DNA of 64,000 bases from Karalla daura (GCA_029224185.1 CM055205.1:3085761-3149760), one strand, 5' to 3'; shown: positions 50,570 through 63,383, counted from the stretch's first letter. Numbers and translations: made by a program. The notes: generated by a model from the sequence alone, not told the origin.

Positions 50570-53500
50570 ATGACTGTGTCTCCTGCGGTCACGGCTCTCT
50601 GCGAGAACTCCAATGACACGTTCCTGGACGCCGCGAAGCTGCTGCTGACGTACGCGGACAACATACTGAGGTGAGGAGGGGGGGAGTGAGAGTGGCGAGA
50701 TGTGTCACCGGGGCTGTGTCCATTAGCGGACAGGTGCAAACACACCTGGTTAGCGCCTCGCATTCGCAGCCCGTTGTCGCCGACGCGCAGCGTTTCTGTC
50801 GGCGTGTGCAGGTTAACACACGCTAACGCGTGGGAAACATGGTAGAATTCGGTGGTGCTCGGGTGTGAGATCGAGGATGTGAGTGATTCAGCGGGAGGCA
50901 GCCCGCGGTTGTTAAATTCTGCCTTCGTCTTTGGTCGGCAAATATGTTCCGTGCACTGGCGAAGCAGGTTTCACAGATCCGCAGCTTCGGATCGTGCAGC
51001 GACGCGTGTGAAGGGAAAGCTCTCGATCCCTGCGCAGATAACTTTCCGGAAAGTCAGGTCGCAGATTGGAACATCGGCAGTTGAAAAGAAGCAGACGGAA
51101 CGAAACCTCGGTTTAAGTAACCGTCGCAGGAGCGCAACTACAAAACTCCTTCACGCCAGTGTGCCGAAAAGTTCCAGACTGCTTGAAAGAGGCATTAACA
51201 GTTGTGAGAGTGGAATGCAAAAAAACGACTGTGTGCAAATTTGCAGAGGCTGTGTGTACAGAGATAATGGTTATTTTATGAATACTCACATTAAATATCT
51301 AATATGTAATGAGTCTGTACAATTTGCACAGTCTAACGGATGGTCATTAGGTGTTAGACAAACAGACAGATAGACCATCTCTGTTGAACTCTTTGGGGAG
51401 CTCCCAAAGGGGATTCAAGGTCCAGCGTACAATATTTCAGTCAGAGCCTTTTGCTTGGAGGGCCTCGAAAGCGGCTCTGTCTGACGATATATCCCCTCCA
51501 ACAGGAATCCCAATGAGGAAAAGTACAGATCCATCCGCATTGGCAACCCGACTTTTTCCACCAAGCTGCTGCCCATCAAGGGTGCGGTGGAGTGCCTCTT
51601 CGAGATGGGATTCGAGGAGGTAATCAGTAAACGCCTCTCGGTATACATTCAATGCCATTTGTGCCAGCGTCCCGTGAAACGGGGACTCTCATCTTGACAT
51701 CTGCACCCCCCCTCTCTCTCTCAGGCTGAGACCCACCTGGTGTTCCCCAAGTCTGCCTCGGTGGAGCAGTTGAAGCTCATCAGGGAGTCCATCGCAGCCG
51801 AGCGGGATCGGAGGCTGCGGGGGGGGCAGTCCGTCCCGGCCGCTGCTCAGCATGCCGGGGCCTCGGCCTCGGCCCCGGACGCTGCAACCGAGGCCCCTGC
51901 TGGGGCCTCCAGCCCACCAGTGACCACACCGCCCTCACAGCCGTCCTCCTTGGTAAGGACGTGCCCACGCAGTCCTCGTTGCAAGTCAGGAGAAGTTATT
52001 TAACGTGGACGTTTCCCTGTCCGCCTCACCAGGAGAACAGTATGAGCTTCTTCGTGACCCTTCAGTCCAACTTCCAACACGTGATGCTGTATGAAAACCC
52101 CGAGCTGCAGCAGAAAGCCAGGGGCGTCATCCCGCATCAGCAGCTGTCCTCCGCTGCTCAGCTCAAACTGAAAGAGGCAAAAGAGGCAGACCCAGGTGAT
52201 CTCTCCCTCTCCCTCTCTCCCTCTCTCTCTCACATTCACTTTATTGAAGAGAATCTCGTATGTGCATCTGCATCGTCCTGCCGTCCGAGGTCGCACGCCG
52301 ACTTGCGGTCTTGTCTTCCAGAATGTAAAGTCGGCATGGAGGACCTGCTGGTGCTGGAGCTGCTCCGCTGGTTCAAGCAGGACTTCTTCTCCTGGGTGGA
52401 CTGCCTGGCCTGCAGCCGCTGCGGAGGCTCCACCCACAACAAGGGCTCGCTCGCTCCCTCCACCGACGACCTCCGCTGGGGAGCCCAGCGCGTGGAGAAC
52501 CACTACTGTGAGAGCTGTCGGCTCTCCACCAGATTCCCCAGGTGTGCCCGAGTGACATCTTGGGTGGTCGATTTTTGCTGCGTTGAAAGTTTTTGGATTT
52601 TTTGATACATGTCCCCAACCCCCCTCCATACGTTCTTCAAACCAGGTACAATAATCCCGAAAAGCTTCTCGAAAGCAGGAGGGGGCGCTGTGGGGAGTGG
52701 GCAAACTGCTTCACCCTGTGCTGCAGAGCCCTGGGCCTCGAGGCCAGATACATCTGGGACAGCACAGGTACCGACATGACTGACTTCTAGATCTGTCGCT
52801 GCTTTGCAAAGAATTTCAAGTGTGAGGAAGCTGTTTCACCCAGGTGTGGTGACTCTATATTCTCTGTTTTTTATCTGTTTTGCCTTTTCAGACCACGTGT
52901 GGACAGAGATCTACTCGGTGTCTCAGCGTCGGTGGCTGCACTGTGACCCCTGCGAGAATGCCTGCGACAAGCCGCTGCTGTATGAAGTGGGCTGGGAGAA
53001 GAAACTAGCCTATGTTCTGGCTTTCTCCAAGGACCAGGTCAGGCAAACCGAAAATCCGACCGTGCCCGTGTCAACAAATTCCCCGTGAACAGGAAATACA
53101 AGAGTCATCTCTTGTGTGTGTGTATGACGCAGGTGGTGGATGTGACCTGGAGGTATTCGTGCAAGCATCCGGAGGTTTTATCCAGAAGGACCCGGGTCCA
53201 GGAGGCCTGGCTCCTGCACACCATCAATGGACTCAATGCCTCGGTATGTCCGAACCCTTTCGAGCACTCGCACACATCATCAGAGCAGTTTTCTAACCGC
53301 CTTTCCCCTGCTCTGGTGTTGAAGAGGCAGCAGTCCCTGAGCCCAGACAAGAAGAAGGAGCTGACGGAGAGGTTGCTGGTCGAACTGGTGGAGTTCATCT
53401 CCCCCAAGAAGCCCAAGCCCGGGGAGCTGGGCGGCCGCAACTCCGGCTCTCTAGCCTGGAGGATTGCACGGGGGGAGACCCAAGGAGTGGACGCCGGGGC

Positions 53501-54350
53501 CTCGACACAGGTGCGCTGTATTCTACTCTATATGCTTCTACGGTCTCCAGCCATTCCCTAGAGCTAGATTAAGATCCATGTGTGCATCGGCGCTTGACCG
53601 TCGGCGCGTGCCTCCGTTTCTCTCAGGCTGCTGGTTTTGTGTTCACCCCTACCGCCAAAGAGAAGACGGACAGGCTGCTGCACGTGCGCTACAACGCGGC
53701 CAAGGACCAGTACTGCCGCGTGTCTAACGACTCGGAGCTCATTCAGAGCTGGGATCGGTGCGTCTGGAGGAAGGAGTCGGTCTTCAGAAAGGTGGAGAGT
53801 GACTGGCAGATGGTGCGTTCAGCGTTGCCAGCGGACCCCCAACGTGTCTGTTTTCGAAATGACTCTCAAAACGAAACGATGCGTTTCTTTCTTCAGGCGT
53901 ACATAGCCCGAACGGAAGGCTCCTTGACGGGACAAATCAGCTGGAGGTTCGACTTTTCCCCAGCGGGACTGAAAATAAAGTCCGTCTCCGTCATGGCCAG
54001 TAGCCAGACCTTTCATTCCGGGAACGTCTGCTGGCACTTGCAAGCAGGCCAGACCACTACGGAGTTCCCTGGAGGTATGGTTACGCAATAGACACTCCGC
54101 TAAAAAAATGTCCCAAATAAGATCGTCTGACGTGATTGCTCTTAATTTGCCGGGTTTGGGCCTTCCAGATGGGAGGATGCAGTCCTTCCAGGGTGCGTCC
54201 GGCTCCTCAGGATTCACTGTGGCTGCGGGACTCAGCGGAGGGGACGGAGACGCATCATGGCAGCACTCTCAACTCTTCAGGCAGAGTTTGAAGCAACCGG
54301 AGGAGTCTTTGTTTGAAGTCCTCGTCCACTTAGAGGAGGCCCAGCAGTAG
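50570..54350 (+). CDS. ngly1: Peptide:N-glycanase 1 (cytosolic PNGase)
   Basis: NGLY1 removes N-glycans from misfolded glycoproteins exported from the ER, before proteasomal degradation. Twelve exons reconstructed: 50570-50670, 51505-51619, 51725-51952, 52033-52195, 52322-52541, 52646-52767, 52892-53037, 53133-53243, 53325-53510, 53627-53812, 53897-54074, 54169-54350. All have GT-AG junctions in consistent phase, and together they give 645 aa (human 654). The N-terminal PUB domain (about 10-100, TYADNILRNPNE...RIGN) binds p97. The transglutaminase-like core has the triad Cys291 (GRCGEWAN), His318 (DHVWTE) and Asp335 (HCDPCE). The zinc site is Cys233/Cys236 and Cys265/Cys268. The C-terminal PAW domain (about 445-645) binds mannose. 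A linker at about 105-145 is Ala/Pro/Ser-rich and weakly conserved. The exon 9 acceptor (TTGAAG) is the least certain junction. No lesion is seen. Confidence 0.97.
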
Positions 54351-54899
54351 TTCTTTTTTTTTTCTTTTTTTTCCCAAACAAATGTGGGACTGCAAAATGG
54401 TGATCGTTTTGACAGGTTCTGGGTAATTCTGTGTGCGGTGGTTCTTTTCTGACAGGTCTGTGCAATATTTGAATTTTTGTTAGTCTGGGAAAATTAACAC
54501 AACCCAGTGAAATATGAATGAAGACATGAGTTATGTACCAACAGGTGTACATATATTGTCAGTCATTTGATTTATCGATGTGTTAGTGAGCCATATAACA
54601 GGAGAATTGTGTTATCTGGAAAGAGCTCTTAACGTAAAGCCATAGTTTCCTGTTTTTGTTTTTCTTTTTTACATTTGCAACCACTGTGAATGTGTTATTC
54701 GTGATGCATGGAGACATTCCTCACAGCGAAGCTGGGTCGATCCGGCCCTCCTACCCGTAGTAAACTGTTATTACAGATTATCACTGGATTCTTGGGTGGG
54801 TTACATTCACACCTTGTCGGCAAAGGTCAAAGTGTTGAATCTATGACGCAACAATGATGGCAATTTAGTTTGGAAGTGGGTTAAAACATGTGGTGGTGC

Positions 54900-54905
54900 A
54901 ATAAA
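54900..54905 (+). terminator. NGLY1 polyadenylation signal
   Basis: AATAAA, 550 bases after the NGLY1 stop codon, followed within 25 bases by a TGGTGGTAGT GU-rich stretch. It is the first canonical signal downstream of the gene. Confidence 0.65.
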
Positions 54906-55768
54906 GTTATTTTTGCAGTCTGGTGGTAGTAGAGTCAAGTGTAAAATGCGTATTAAATATTATGTGTCGTGTATCCTCCAGCACTGGCCCAGATGACCAT
55001 CCGCCACACCTAGCAAACCATCCAGACTTCATTCGACAAATAACTCACTCGAGGACTTAAACGGAGCCACTGTTCATCTTATTTATCTCATTGGCACAAA
55101 CTGCAGCAATCTCTCCATCTGGCCTGCGCTACTATTCACACCATTTCATGCGTTCTGCTCGCAAATTATCCATTTCTATCCGTCCGCTCTCGGACAATTC
55201 GGCGATTCTTGCCTCGCTCTGATTGGCCGAGGCGCCGGCTCTCTTTGAAATGCGGCCTTGTGATTGGCTGTTCCATCTGGGAGATGATTGGCCGTCTCTC
55301 CTGCAGATGGAGGAGCCGGACAGTGGCTGCCGCCGCCGCCGTTGCTAGCCGATCTTCGTTTCATTTCTAAATGAAAAGTATCTAAGTATTTATCGTTTTC
55401 GGAGCCTCTCTGTTAAACTCCGCCTTGATTTGGATGGGTTCCCCGATGGAATAGGGAGCCTACCGAGCGCGTGCGTTTTGTACAGTATTTATTTGGCAGT
55501 AGTAGCCGGGTTAGCATCTTTGTTGAAGTTCAGGCCTGCTCCCTCTGCCTCCGCTGGTCGATTTTAACAATAGCCCAGACACCTACTGCCTGCTCCGCTC
55601 CCCCTGCTGCACTCACAGGCTTTTCCACCCAACCCGGCGCTCCGAGAACATGGCACAGAGACTGGCCCGGGGAGCTTTCAGCCACTGAGACGTTTGTTAT
55701 GCGGGCGGACTTTTAGTTGCGGCGGGATTAAAGCTATTTGAAGACAAACATTAGGACCACAAAAGAAG
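54906..55768 (+). promoter_or_regulatory. TOP2B promoter region with three inverted CCAAT boxes
   Basis: Between the NGLY1 poly(A) signal and the TOP2B ATG. GATTGGC, the inverted CCAAT box bound by NF-Y, occurs three times in the same orientation, at 55221-55227, 55262-55268 and 55286-55292. A TTTGAA word (55244-55249) resembling a cell-cycle CHR element sits between the first two. No TATA box is evident. Clustered inverted CCAAT boxes are well known in type II topoisomerase promoters; NF-Y use here is inference. The 5' leader before the ATG runs through about 55330-55768. Confidence 0.55.
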
Positions 55769-57610
55769 ATGTCCAACGGCGCTGCAGGAAGCGGGGGGCT
55801 GGCTTGGCTGGTGAGTTCCTCTGCCCCACTACTAACTTACTAAATTAGCCTCATTTTGATACGTATTGTCGCCTTTATTACACGTGCAAGTCGTCCCTTT
55901 GCCGTAGCTCAGTGAACCGAGCGACCGGGAGCTTTCGCTAGCTCGCAAAGCTGCGAGAAGTGTCCGGTCTCGGGTTAAAGAGCCCGACCCCTACAACTGC
56001 CGCGTCTGCTTGGACCGGGGATGAAGCGGAGAGATCTCACTCTGAGAATGCATTAGTTTGCCGCCGCAGCGGGGCCGATCTTTACATCTTCAACCTCCGG
56101 AGCACGCTCGTAGGGGACGTTTACTTTTTCCTCAATGGGCTGGGATCTACGTAGGAGCGAACACCGGGCTGTAGTAAGCGGCGTAGTACGCGGTGTCCGC
56201 CTGCGTGGTCTCCTGTCGTTCGCCTCCGTTATAAACACTGCGAATCTGGAAGGTCTGACGAACAGCTGTCCATCCGATCGCAACGCTGTAGTTAACCCCA
56301 CAGTCCGGGGCTAATCCTCTCAACGGAGTCAATGATGGCGATGCTGGTTCCTCTCCCCCCCCCCCCGTGGGTCTTGTAAACAGTGTGCCCCCATTGTTCG
56401 GTGGCCGGGGTCACGGGTTGTAGTTCAGATCGCCTCTTAAGTGGTTTTTAAACAAGAAAAGATGGTAGCGATCGTTTGAGACTTTAAAGATTGCTCGCCA
56501 AAAGTTTCACGACCCTGACTGATTGTATTCCGTTTCCCCAAAAAGTTAGGACTTGCGGTGCAAGCGCATGCGGACAGTTTTGTGTCTTAAAGGTTTCCTC
56601 ATTTTAAGTCTCTGGCTATGAAGCGTTAGATCATGGTCGTAACGGGGTTTGATGAAGCGATACAAGTGTCGTTTGCCAACTTTTAAGTTCACTGGTAGCT
56701 GTTATAACTGAGTAAGAATTCAGAACTTACACTGAAATGTGTGCGTTGATAATTGAATCAACATTTGGGTTAACAATGGACATAAATAATAGATATTTTT
56801 CCACAGGTGCTCATTAGTTTACAGTAATTATATAGTAATTACAGTGATTGACAGGTCGCCTCAGCGTGTATTATTGCATTGATAACGGCCACGACTCTCC
56901 CCTAAAACAGGAGGCTGCGAACGGCCGAGGAGGTGACGGCGGCAAGATGGAGGGCTCCAAGAAGGAGAAGGCCCTGTCCAAGATGTCCGTGGAGAGGGTG
57001 TACCAGAAGAAGACCCAGCTGGAGCACATCCTGCTGCGTCCGGACACCTACATCGGCTCCGTCGAGCCCCTCACCCAGGTGGGTCCGGCGCCGCCTCGGC
57101 CCCTGCGGGGGGGTCCCTCTCACGCGCAGACGGTGTTCGTCACAGACAGATAACCCCCGTGCGACCACCGCTGCAGCTTCCAGTTTCCCAGGTTTTTGAA
57201 GAACATCCCCAGCACGGCTCCCGAGTCTGGTTCCTTTAGTCCCCGACGACAGAAATCCGAACAAACTTTGCGTCAAAAGTCATTTCAAAGACCCTATCCT
57301 GGCTTCGGCGGGACTGGCATTGTCAATTCTCATAGTTCTTGCCTCGTTTTATGCACCAAACGACTGATCGATTCGAAGTAACGGACAGATTGGTCGGCTC
57401 CAAGAATGATGTCGTGTCGTGCGACCCCAGGAGAGTGGAGAGTCCCGACCGACCAGCGCGGGGATCGGGAGGGACGGCTCTCCCTCCTATTCCACCGTTC
57501 ATGGAGCTGCGGTGCTGTTGGCATCGAACCAATCGTGGGATCGGGGAGATCCCGGGCGAGTGGGCTTCTGTTTGGCCTCTCGACCAGGAGGCCTCCTCAG
57601 CTGTGATTCG

Positions 57611-57655
<45 letters not shown>

Positions 57656-60390
57656 GGGTGGGGGGGGGTGGGGGGGGGGGTGGGGTCCCTTGCTTTTTAA
57701 ACCCCGGGAGGAACCCTATTAGAACGCGAGTCGCTGTGCCTCAGCGGCCAAAGGTGTGACGAATCGGGCCCCTCGTTTGCGTCTCAATACAAGCCTTTCT
57801 GTTCCTATCGCCTATGATTACCACGACCTGGACGACAGGTTCACGGGCGTCAAAGGAAAAGGGCTTTTAGACATAGATTCGGGGTTCGGATGCCACCCTC
57901 ACGATAGATGGAACAGTCGGTCACATTACCTAGCTGCTACACGGACCACCACGACACAGGCCAGACTCTTCATTGGTTCTCGCGTGTCGGGTATTTGGTG
58001 TGTTGAGCCGCTGTGCAACGACCACCCGCCGCCCTGTACTCACAGTCTGACGCGTGCCCTTTCGCAGCAAATGTGGGTTTTCGACGAAGAGGTCGGCATG
58101 AACCAGAGGGAGATCACCTACGTCCCCGGGCTGTACAAGATCTTCGACGAAATCCTCGGTGAGTGGCGCTGCGCCTTTTCTGTCCGTGAATAGAAGCACA
58201 GGGCACAGTTCGGTTGTCTGTGAGTTCTTCGGCCTTAAAGAAGGCTATGCGCTGAAGCTATGCACCGAAGCCCATTATTATTGATCCGGGCCTCAGCGGA
58301 GATTATCCTCCCTCTCCGTGCCTGTCTGTGTATGCGCGCGGCCTGCGCGCCTCGATCGGGGACATCAGTGAGAGATGAAAAGCTGACAGAGGAGTCGTTC
58401 CCACGTCCAGTCGGCTTTCCCCAGCTGACAAATGACGAGGAGTAGTGGAGTTTGCAGGCACTCTGACTGGTAGACAGTGAAGACTTGCGGCGAGCCCTGT
58501 TGCGTGACCCGTCCTGTTCTCTCCCCGGCAGTCAACGCGGCAGACAACAAGCAGAGAGACAAGAACATGACCGGCATCAAGATCAACATTGACCCGTGAG
58601 TGATCGATCGACTCCTATCAACGACTCCTATCAACCACTTCAGCTACGGCTACCTCTAGGAAGCCATACCCCCCCCTCAGCCTCTGTAACACAACTCTGC
58701 TCTCTGTGATGCCCCCCCCCCCCTCCCCCCCCTTCCAGCGAGTCCAACACCATATCCGTGTGGAACAACGGGAAAGGAATACCCGTGGTGGAGCACAAGG
58801 ACGAGAAGATGTACGTGCCGGCCCTGATCTTCGGCCACCTGCTCACCTCCAGCAACTACGACGACGACGAGAAGAAGGTCACGGGTGAGAGGAGCCCCCC
58901 ACCCCCCACCCCCCGCCCCCCCGCTCCCCCTGTGCCTCTCACACAGAGGCCGACGCGGTCTGCTTCATGCTCTCTGTCTGTGTCTGTCTGTCTGTGTCTG
59001 TCTGTCTGTGTCTGTCTGTCTGTGTCTGTCCGTCCGTGTCCGTCCGGCCCCAGGCGGGAGGAACGGCTACGGCGCCAAACTCTGCAACATCTTCAGCACC
59101 AAGTTCACGGTGGAGACGGCCTGCAAGGAGTACAGACACAGCTTCAAGCAGGTGAGGCCCGGAGACCCGCCGCCCGGGCTCGCGTCCTCCTCTTCTTCTT
59201 TGTGAGCGGCATTAACGTGGAAGAGAAAGGCGTCGGTGGCAGACGACCGCATTAACCGCTGTTTTGTAGGGGTCGCGCGCAAAGTGGTCCGGGCTGAGGT
59301 AAGTTGCGCGAACATGAATGCGTCACGGAGTGTTCCAACACCGGGGGGGGGGGGTGATACCACTGGGCGCGGCTCTCACGGGGGTTCACACGCACACACA
59401 CGCACACACGCGGGGTCCGTCTCCTCTCAGAAGCGGTCTGCCTCTGGAACGATTGCGGGACCAGAGGTGAGACCCCGCTGCTCGGTCACCGGTGGAAGTG
59501 AGCACAGCCGGGGTGGAACTTGCCTGCCAGGGCGTCTGACAAGATCCGCGCACGGCTGTTAGGTTTCGGGCGACCCCCAGTATGGAGAAAAACAACGTCC
59601 CTTACAGCCGGACGCGAGCCGCTTACCTGGTATGTGTGCGCGCGCTGACGCCCGCTCCCGTCCCCAGACGTGGCAGAACAACATGAGCAAGACGTCCGAG
59701 CCCAAGATCAAGTTCTTCGACGGGGACGACTTCACCTGCGTCACCTTCCAGCCCGACCTGTCCAAGTTCAAGATGGAGAGACTGGACAAGGACATCGTGG
59801 CGCTGCTCACCCGCCGGGCGTACGACGTCGCCGGCTCCTGCAAGGGCGTGAAGGTCACGCTCAACGGCAAGAAGCTCCCCGTGAGTCCTCCGTCCCCCCT
59901 CTCCCTCCCTCCCCACCCCCCTCCGTCCCCGTAGGCGAAAGAGGCTACGCCGGAGCTGACCCCTGTGTGTGCGTGTGTGAAGGTGAACGGGTTCCGCAGC
60001 TACGTGGACCTGTACGTGAAGGACAAGCTGGACGAGACGGGCGTGGCGCTGAAGGTGGTCCACGAGGCGGTGAACGAGCGCTGGGAGGTGTGCCTCACCA
60101 TGAGCGAGAAGGGCTTCCAGCAGATCAGCTTCGTCAACAGCATCGCCACCACCAAGGTGTCCGGCCGGCGCACACGACGGCCACGTCCGCCCGACCCGCG
60201 GCACGCCCCGAGCTGGCTAACTCCACGTCCCTATGTGTGTGTGTGTGTGTGTGTTCCAGGGAGGCAGGCACATCGACTACGTGGTGGACCAGATCGTGGC
60301 CAAGCTGATCGAGGTGGTGAAGAAGAAGAACAAAGCCGGGGTTTCGGTCAAGCCCTTCCAGGTGGGGTTGTGTCGCCGCATTTCTAATAT

Positions 60391-60421
<31 letters not shown>

Positions 60422-63283
60422 GTGCCGTAGTCTGACCCGAGCCTCCTCGCCATCGTCCCTTCCCCAGGTGAAGAACCACATCTGGGTGTTCGTCAACGCC
60501 CTGATCGAGAACCCCTCCTTCGACTCCCAGACCAAGGAGAACATGACGCTCCAGACCAAGAGCTTCGGGTCCAAGTGCCCTCTGTCTGAGAAGTTTGTCC
60601 GGGCCGTAAGGACGCCTCCGCCTCCGCCTCCGCCACCTTATCTATGGTCCCTCGCCTCGAGCGGCCATCCGGCCATCGGTGCTGAACCGGCCTCCTGTCT
60701 GTCTTGCCCCGCCCCCCTCCTCCTCCTCCTCCTCCTCCTCCTCCTCTCCTCCTCCCCCTCCTCCTCCCGACAGGCGACCAACTGTGGCATCGTGGAGAAG
60801 CATCCTCAACTGGGTGAAGTTCAAGGCGCAGACGCAGCTCAACAAGAAGTGCTCGTCCGTCAAGCACAGCAAGATCAAGGGCATCCCCAAGCTGGACGAC
60901 GCCAACGACGCCGGTGAGAGCCACCCCCCCCCCCCCCGCCCCCCCCCCCGCCCTCTAAAACCCGCCCACAATGCATGGGCCGCTCTTAGCAACGCAGCAT
61001 GTGTTCAATCACGTAGCATCAGCGTAGCATAGACCTTGCAGCGGAGGCCAGACGCTGCACGTACCTGCTTGGGATGTTTTCCAGTCGGACATCGCGAGGA
61101 CACATGTGATATGCAGATAGCGGTGTCCAGTGGTGAGAGGTTTCTCTGCCCTGTCCGCGTTTGCAGGCGGCAAGCACTCCTCTGAATGCACGCTGATCCT
61201 CACCGAGGGAGACTCGGCCAAGTCGCTGGCCGTGTCCGGCCTGGGCGTGATCGGCCGGGACCGCTACGGCGTGTTCCCGCTGAGAGGAAAGATCCTCAAC
61301 GTGAGGGAGGCGACGCACAAGCAGGTAGGAGGCCGGACAACCCCCCGTCCCCCTGGAGATCCCCCTCCCGGCCCGAGGAGCTAGGAAACGGGAGCCTAAC
61401 GGGAGCCCCCCTCTCTGCCGACAGATCATGGAGAACGCCGAGATCAACAACATCATCAAGATCGTCGGCCTCCAGTACAAGAAGAGCTACGACGACCCCG
61501 AGTCCCTGAGGAGCCTGCGCTACGGCAAGATCATGATCATGACCGATCAGGTGACCCGCCCGCACGTCCTGGGGGGTGACCGGCAGCCGGGTCTGCGTTT
61601 TTAAACCGCGCCGTTCCAACCTCTCTCGCTCCGTTCCAGGATCAGGACGGCTCCCACATCAAAGGTCTGCTCATCAACTTCTTCCACCACAACTGGCCCT
61701 CCCTCCTGAAGCACACGTTCCTGGAGGAATTCATCACGCCCATCGTCAAAGTGAGTGACGGCGCTGGAGGGGGGTGGGGGGGGGTGGGGGTGGAGGGAGG
61801 GGTCAGATCGCAGGTTGAAAGTGCCCGGGCGGACTGGACGAGGCTGGACTCTCCACGTCACTGTCGATCTGTCCGCTCCAGGCGACCAAGAACAAACAGG
61901 AGCTGGCCTTCTACAGCATCCCGGAGTTCGACGAGTGGAAGAAACAGACGGAGAACTACAAAACCTGGCATATAAAGTACTACAAAGGTGCGCGGCCCCC
62001 GTATCTACCGATGGCAACACATTGCTCGTCCCCCCCCCTCCCCCTCCTCCCCTCGAACGTCCTTGGATTTACACCCTGTGACTTGACATTTCAGGTTTGG
62101 GTACGAGCACGAGCAAGGAGGCGAAGGAGTACTTCGCGGACATGGAGAAGCACCGGATCATGTTCAGATACAGCGGCGCCGAGGACGACGCCGCCATCAC
62201 GCTGGTGAGTGCCTCGCCCGGCCTGTCCTTTCCGTCCTGCGTACAGGCCCCGGCCTCCGTGAGCGCGCTGAACGTGTGCCGCGTGTGCTGCAGGCCTTCA
62301 GCAAGAAGAAGACGGACGACCGGAAGGAGTGGCTCACCAACTTCATGGAGGACCGGCGCCAGAGGAGGATGCACGGCCTGCCCGAGGTCCGTGCCTGCGC
62401 TCCCCGGCCCGAGGAGGAGTCGCCGTTCGGACGCCACGGCCGCTCAGATTTCTGTTCTTCTCCCTCCAGCAATACCTGTACGGGACGCAGACCAAGCACC
62501 TCTCCTACAACGACTTCATCAACAAAGAGCTGATCCTGTTCTCCAACTCGGACAACGAGAGGTCCATTCCGTCCTTGGTGGACGGTGCGTACACCCCCCC
62601 CCCCCCCCTCTCTCTCTCTCCTCTCTCGCCCTGGGCTCTAGCTGACGTGTGTGCGTGCGTGTGTGCGTGTGTGTGTGTGGTGTGTGTGGCAGGCCTGAAG
62701 CCCGGCCAGAGGAAGGTGCTGTTCACCTGCATGAAGAGGAACGACAAGAGGGAGGTGAAGGTGGCCCAGCTGGCCGGCTCGGTGGCCGAGATGTCGGCCT
62801 ACCATCACGGGGAGGTAGGGCCCCCCCTCCCCCTCGTCTGCTCGATGCCGTTCTCGGCTGTGGGTCGAGCTACCGCCCACCGTGTTTGCTCTCTCTCTCT
62901 CTCCCCCCCCCCCGCCCCCCCGCAGCAAGCCCTGATGATGACCATCGTCAACCTGGCGCAGAACTTTGTCGGCAGCAACAACATCAACATCCTGCAGCCG
63001 CTGGGCCAGTTCGGCACGCGCATCAACGGCGGCAAGGACGCCGCCAGCCCCCGTTACATCTTCACCATGCTCAGGTAGGGGCGGCGGCCGCACCGCGAGG
63101 CGCTGGGGTGGGGTGGGGGGGGGGGGGGCCGGACCCCCAGAGTGAACCTCCCCTCTCTCCACCCCCCCGTTCCCCTCAGCCCGCTGGCCAAGCTGCTGTT
63201 CCCGGCGGTGGACTGCAACCTGCTCAAGTTCCTGTTCGACGACAACCAGAAGGTGGAGCCCGAGTGGTACATCCCCATCATCC
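55769..63283 (+). CDS. top2b: DNA topoisomerase II beta, N-terminal 856 residues (cut by gap)
   Basis: TOP2B is an ATP-driven nuclear enzyme that passes one duplex through a double-strand break in another. Exons: 55769-55810, 56911-57078, 58068-58158, 58532-58595, 58739-58884, 59054-59151, 59668-59880, 59983-60156, 60260-60361, 60468-60605, 60774-60913, 61167-61324, 61425-61550, 61640-61750, 61882-61987, 62095-62204, 62294-62386, 62470-62584, 62693-62814, 62926-63074, 63180-gap. Seen: GHKL ATPase (NAADNKQRD, NNGKGIPV, TGGRNGYGAKL), transducer lysine loop SQTKEN, TOPRIM Glu472 (EGDSAKS) with Asp552/554/556 (TDQDQDGSH), and active-site Tyr816 (ASPRYIFTM). Numbering omits one extra base in exon 11 (60798-60799) that shifts the frame as assembled. 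The C-terminal half is missing. TOP2B is preferred over TOP2A because of the NGLY1/OXSM neighbours and the SVERVYQKKTQLEH start. Exon 1 encodes only MSNGAAGSGGLAWL. Confidence 0.96.
57611..57685 (+). repeat. (GT)n and long G tracts in TOP2B intron 2
   Basis: Fourteen GT units followed by G runs of 19, 8, 10 and 4 bases separated by single T. It has strong quadruplex-forming potential on the coding strand. Confidence 0.9.
58973..59045 (+). repeat. (TCTG)n-type repeat in TOP2B intron 5
   Basis: Repeated CTGTCTGTGT units, degenerating to CCGTCCGTGT, directly upstream of the exon 6 acceptor, where it makes up the polypyrimidine tract. Confidence 0.88.
60391..60420 (+). repeat. 30-base G homopolymer in TOP2B intron 9
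   Basis: An uninterrupted run of 30 G, about 380 bases from the frame break in exon 11. Runs like this are commonly miscounted in assemblies. Confidence 0.95.
60717..60768 (+). repeat. CTC-rich tract at the TOP2B exon 11 acceptor
   Basis: A CTC/TCC run that forms the polypyrimidine tract immediately before the CGACAG acceptor at 60773. Confidence 0.88.
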
Positions 63284-63383
63284 NNNNNNNNNNNNNNNNN
63301 NNNNNNNNNNNNNNNNNNNNNNNNNNNNNNNNNNNNNNNNNNNNNNNNNNNNNNNNNNNNNNNNNNNNNNNNNNNNNNNNNNN
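63284..63383. other. Assembly gap (100 N)
   Basis: Exactly 100 N, the conventional length for a gap of unknown size. It interrupts TOP2B exon 21 in the codons after WYIPII, where the conserved sequence continues in other topoisomerases. Confidence 0.99.

Noticed and set aside
60679..61032. Reading the second half of TOP2B exon 11 as a separate exon with its own acceptor
   Set aside because: No AG acceptor fits between GIVE and SILNW; the single extra A explains both frames.
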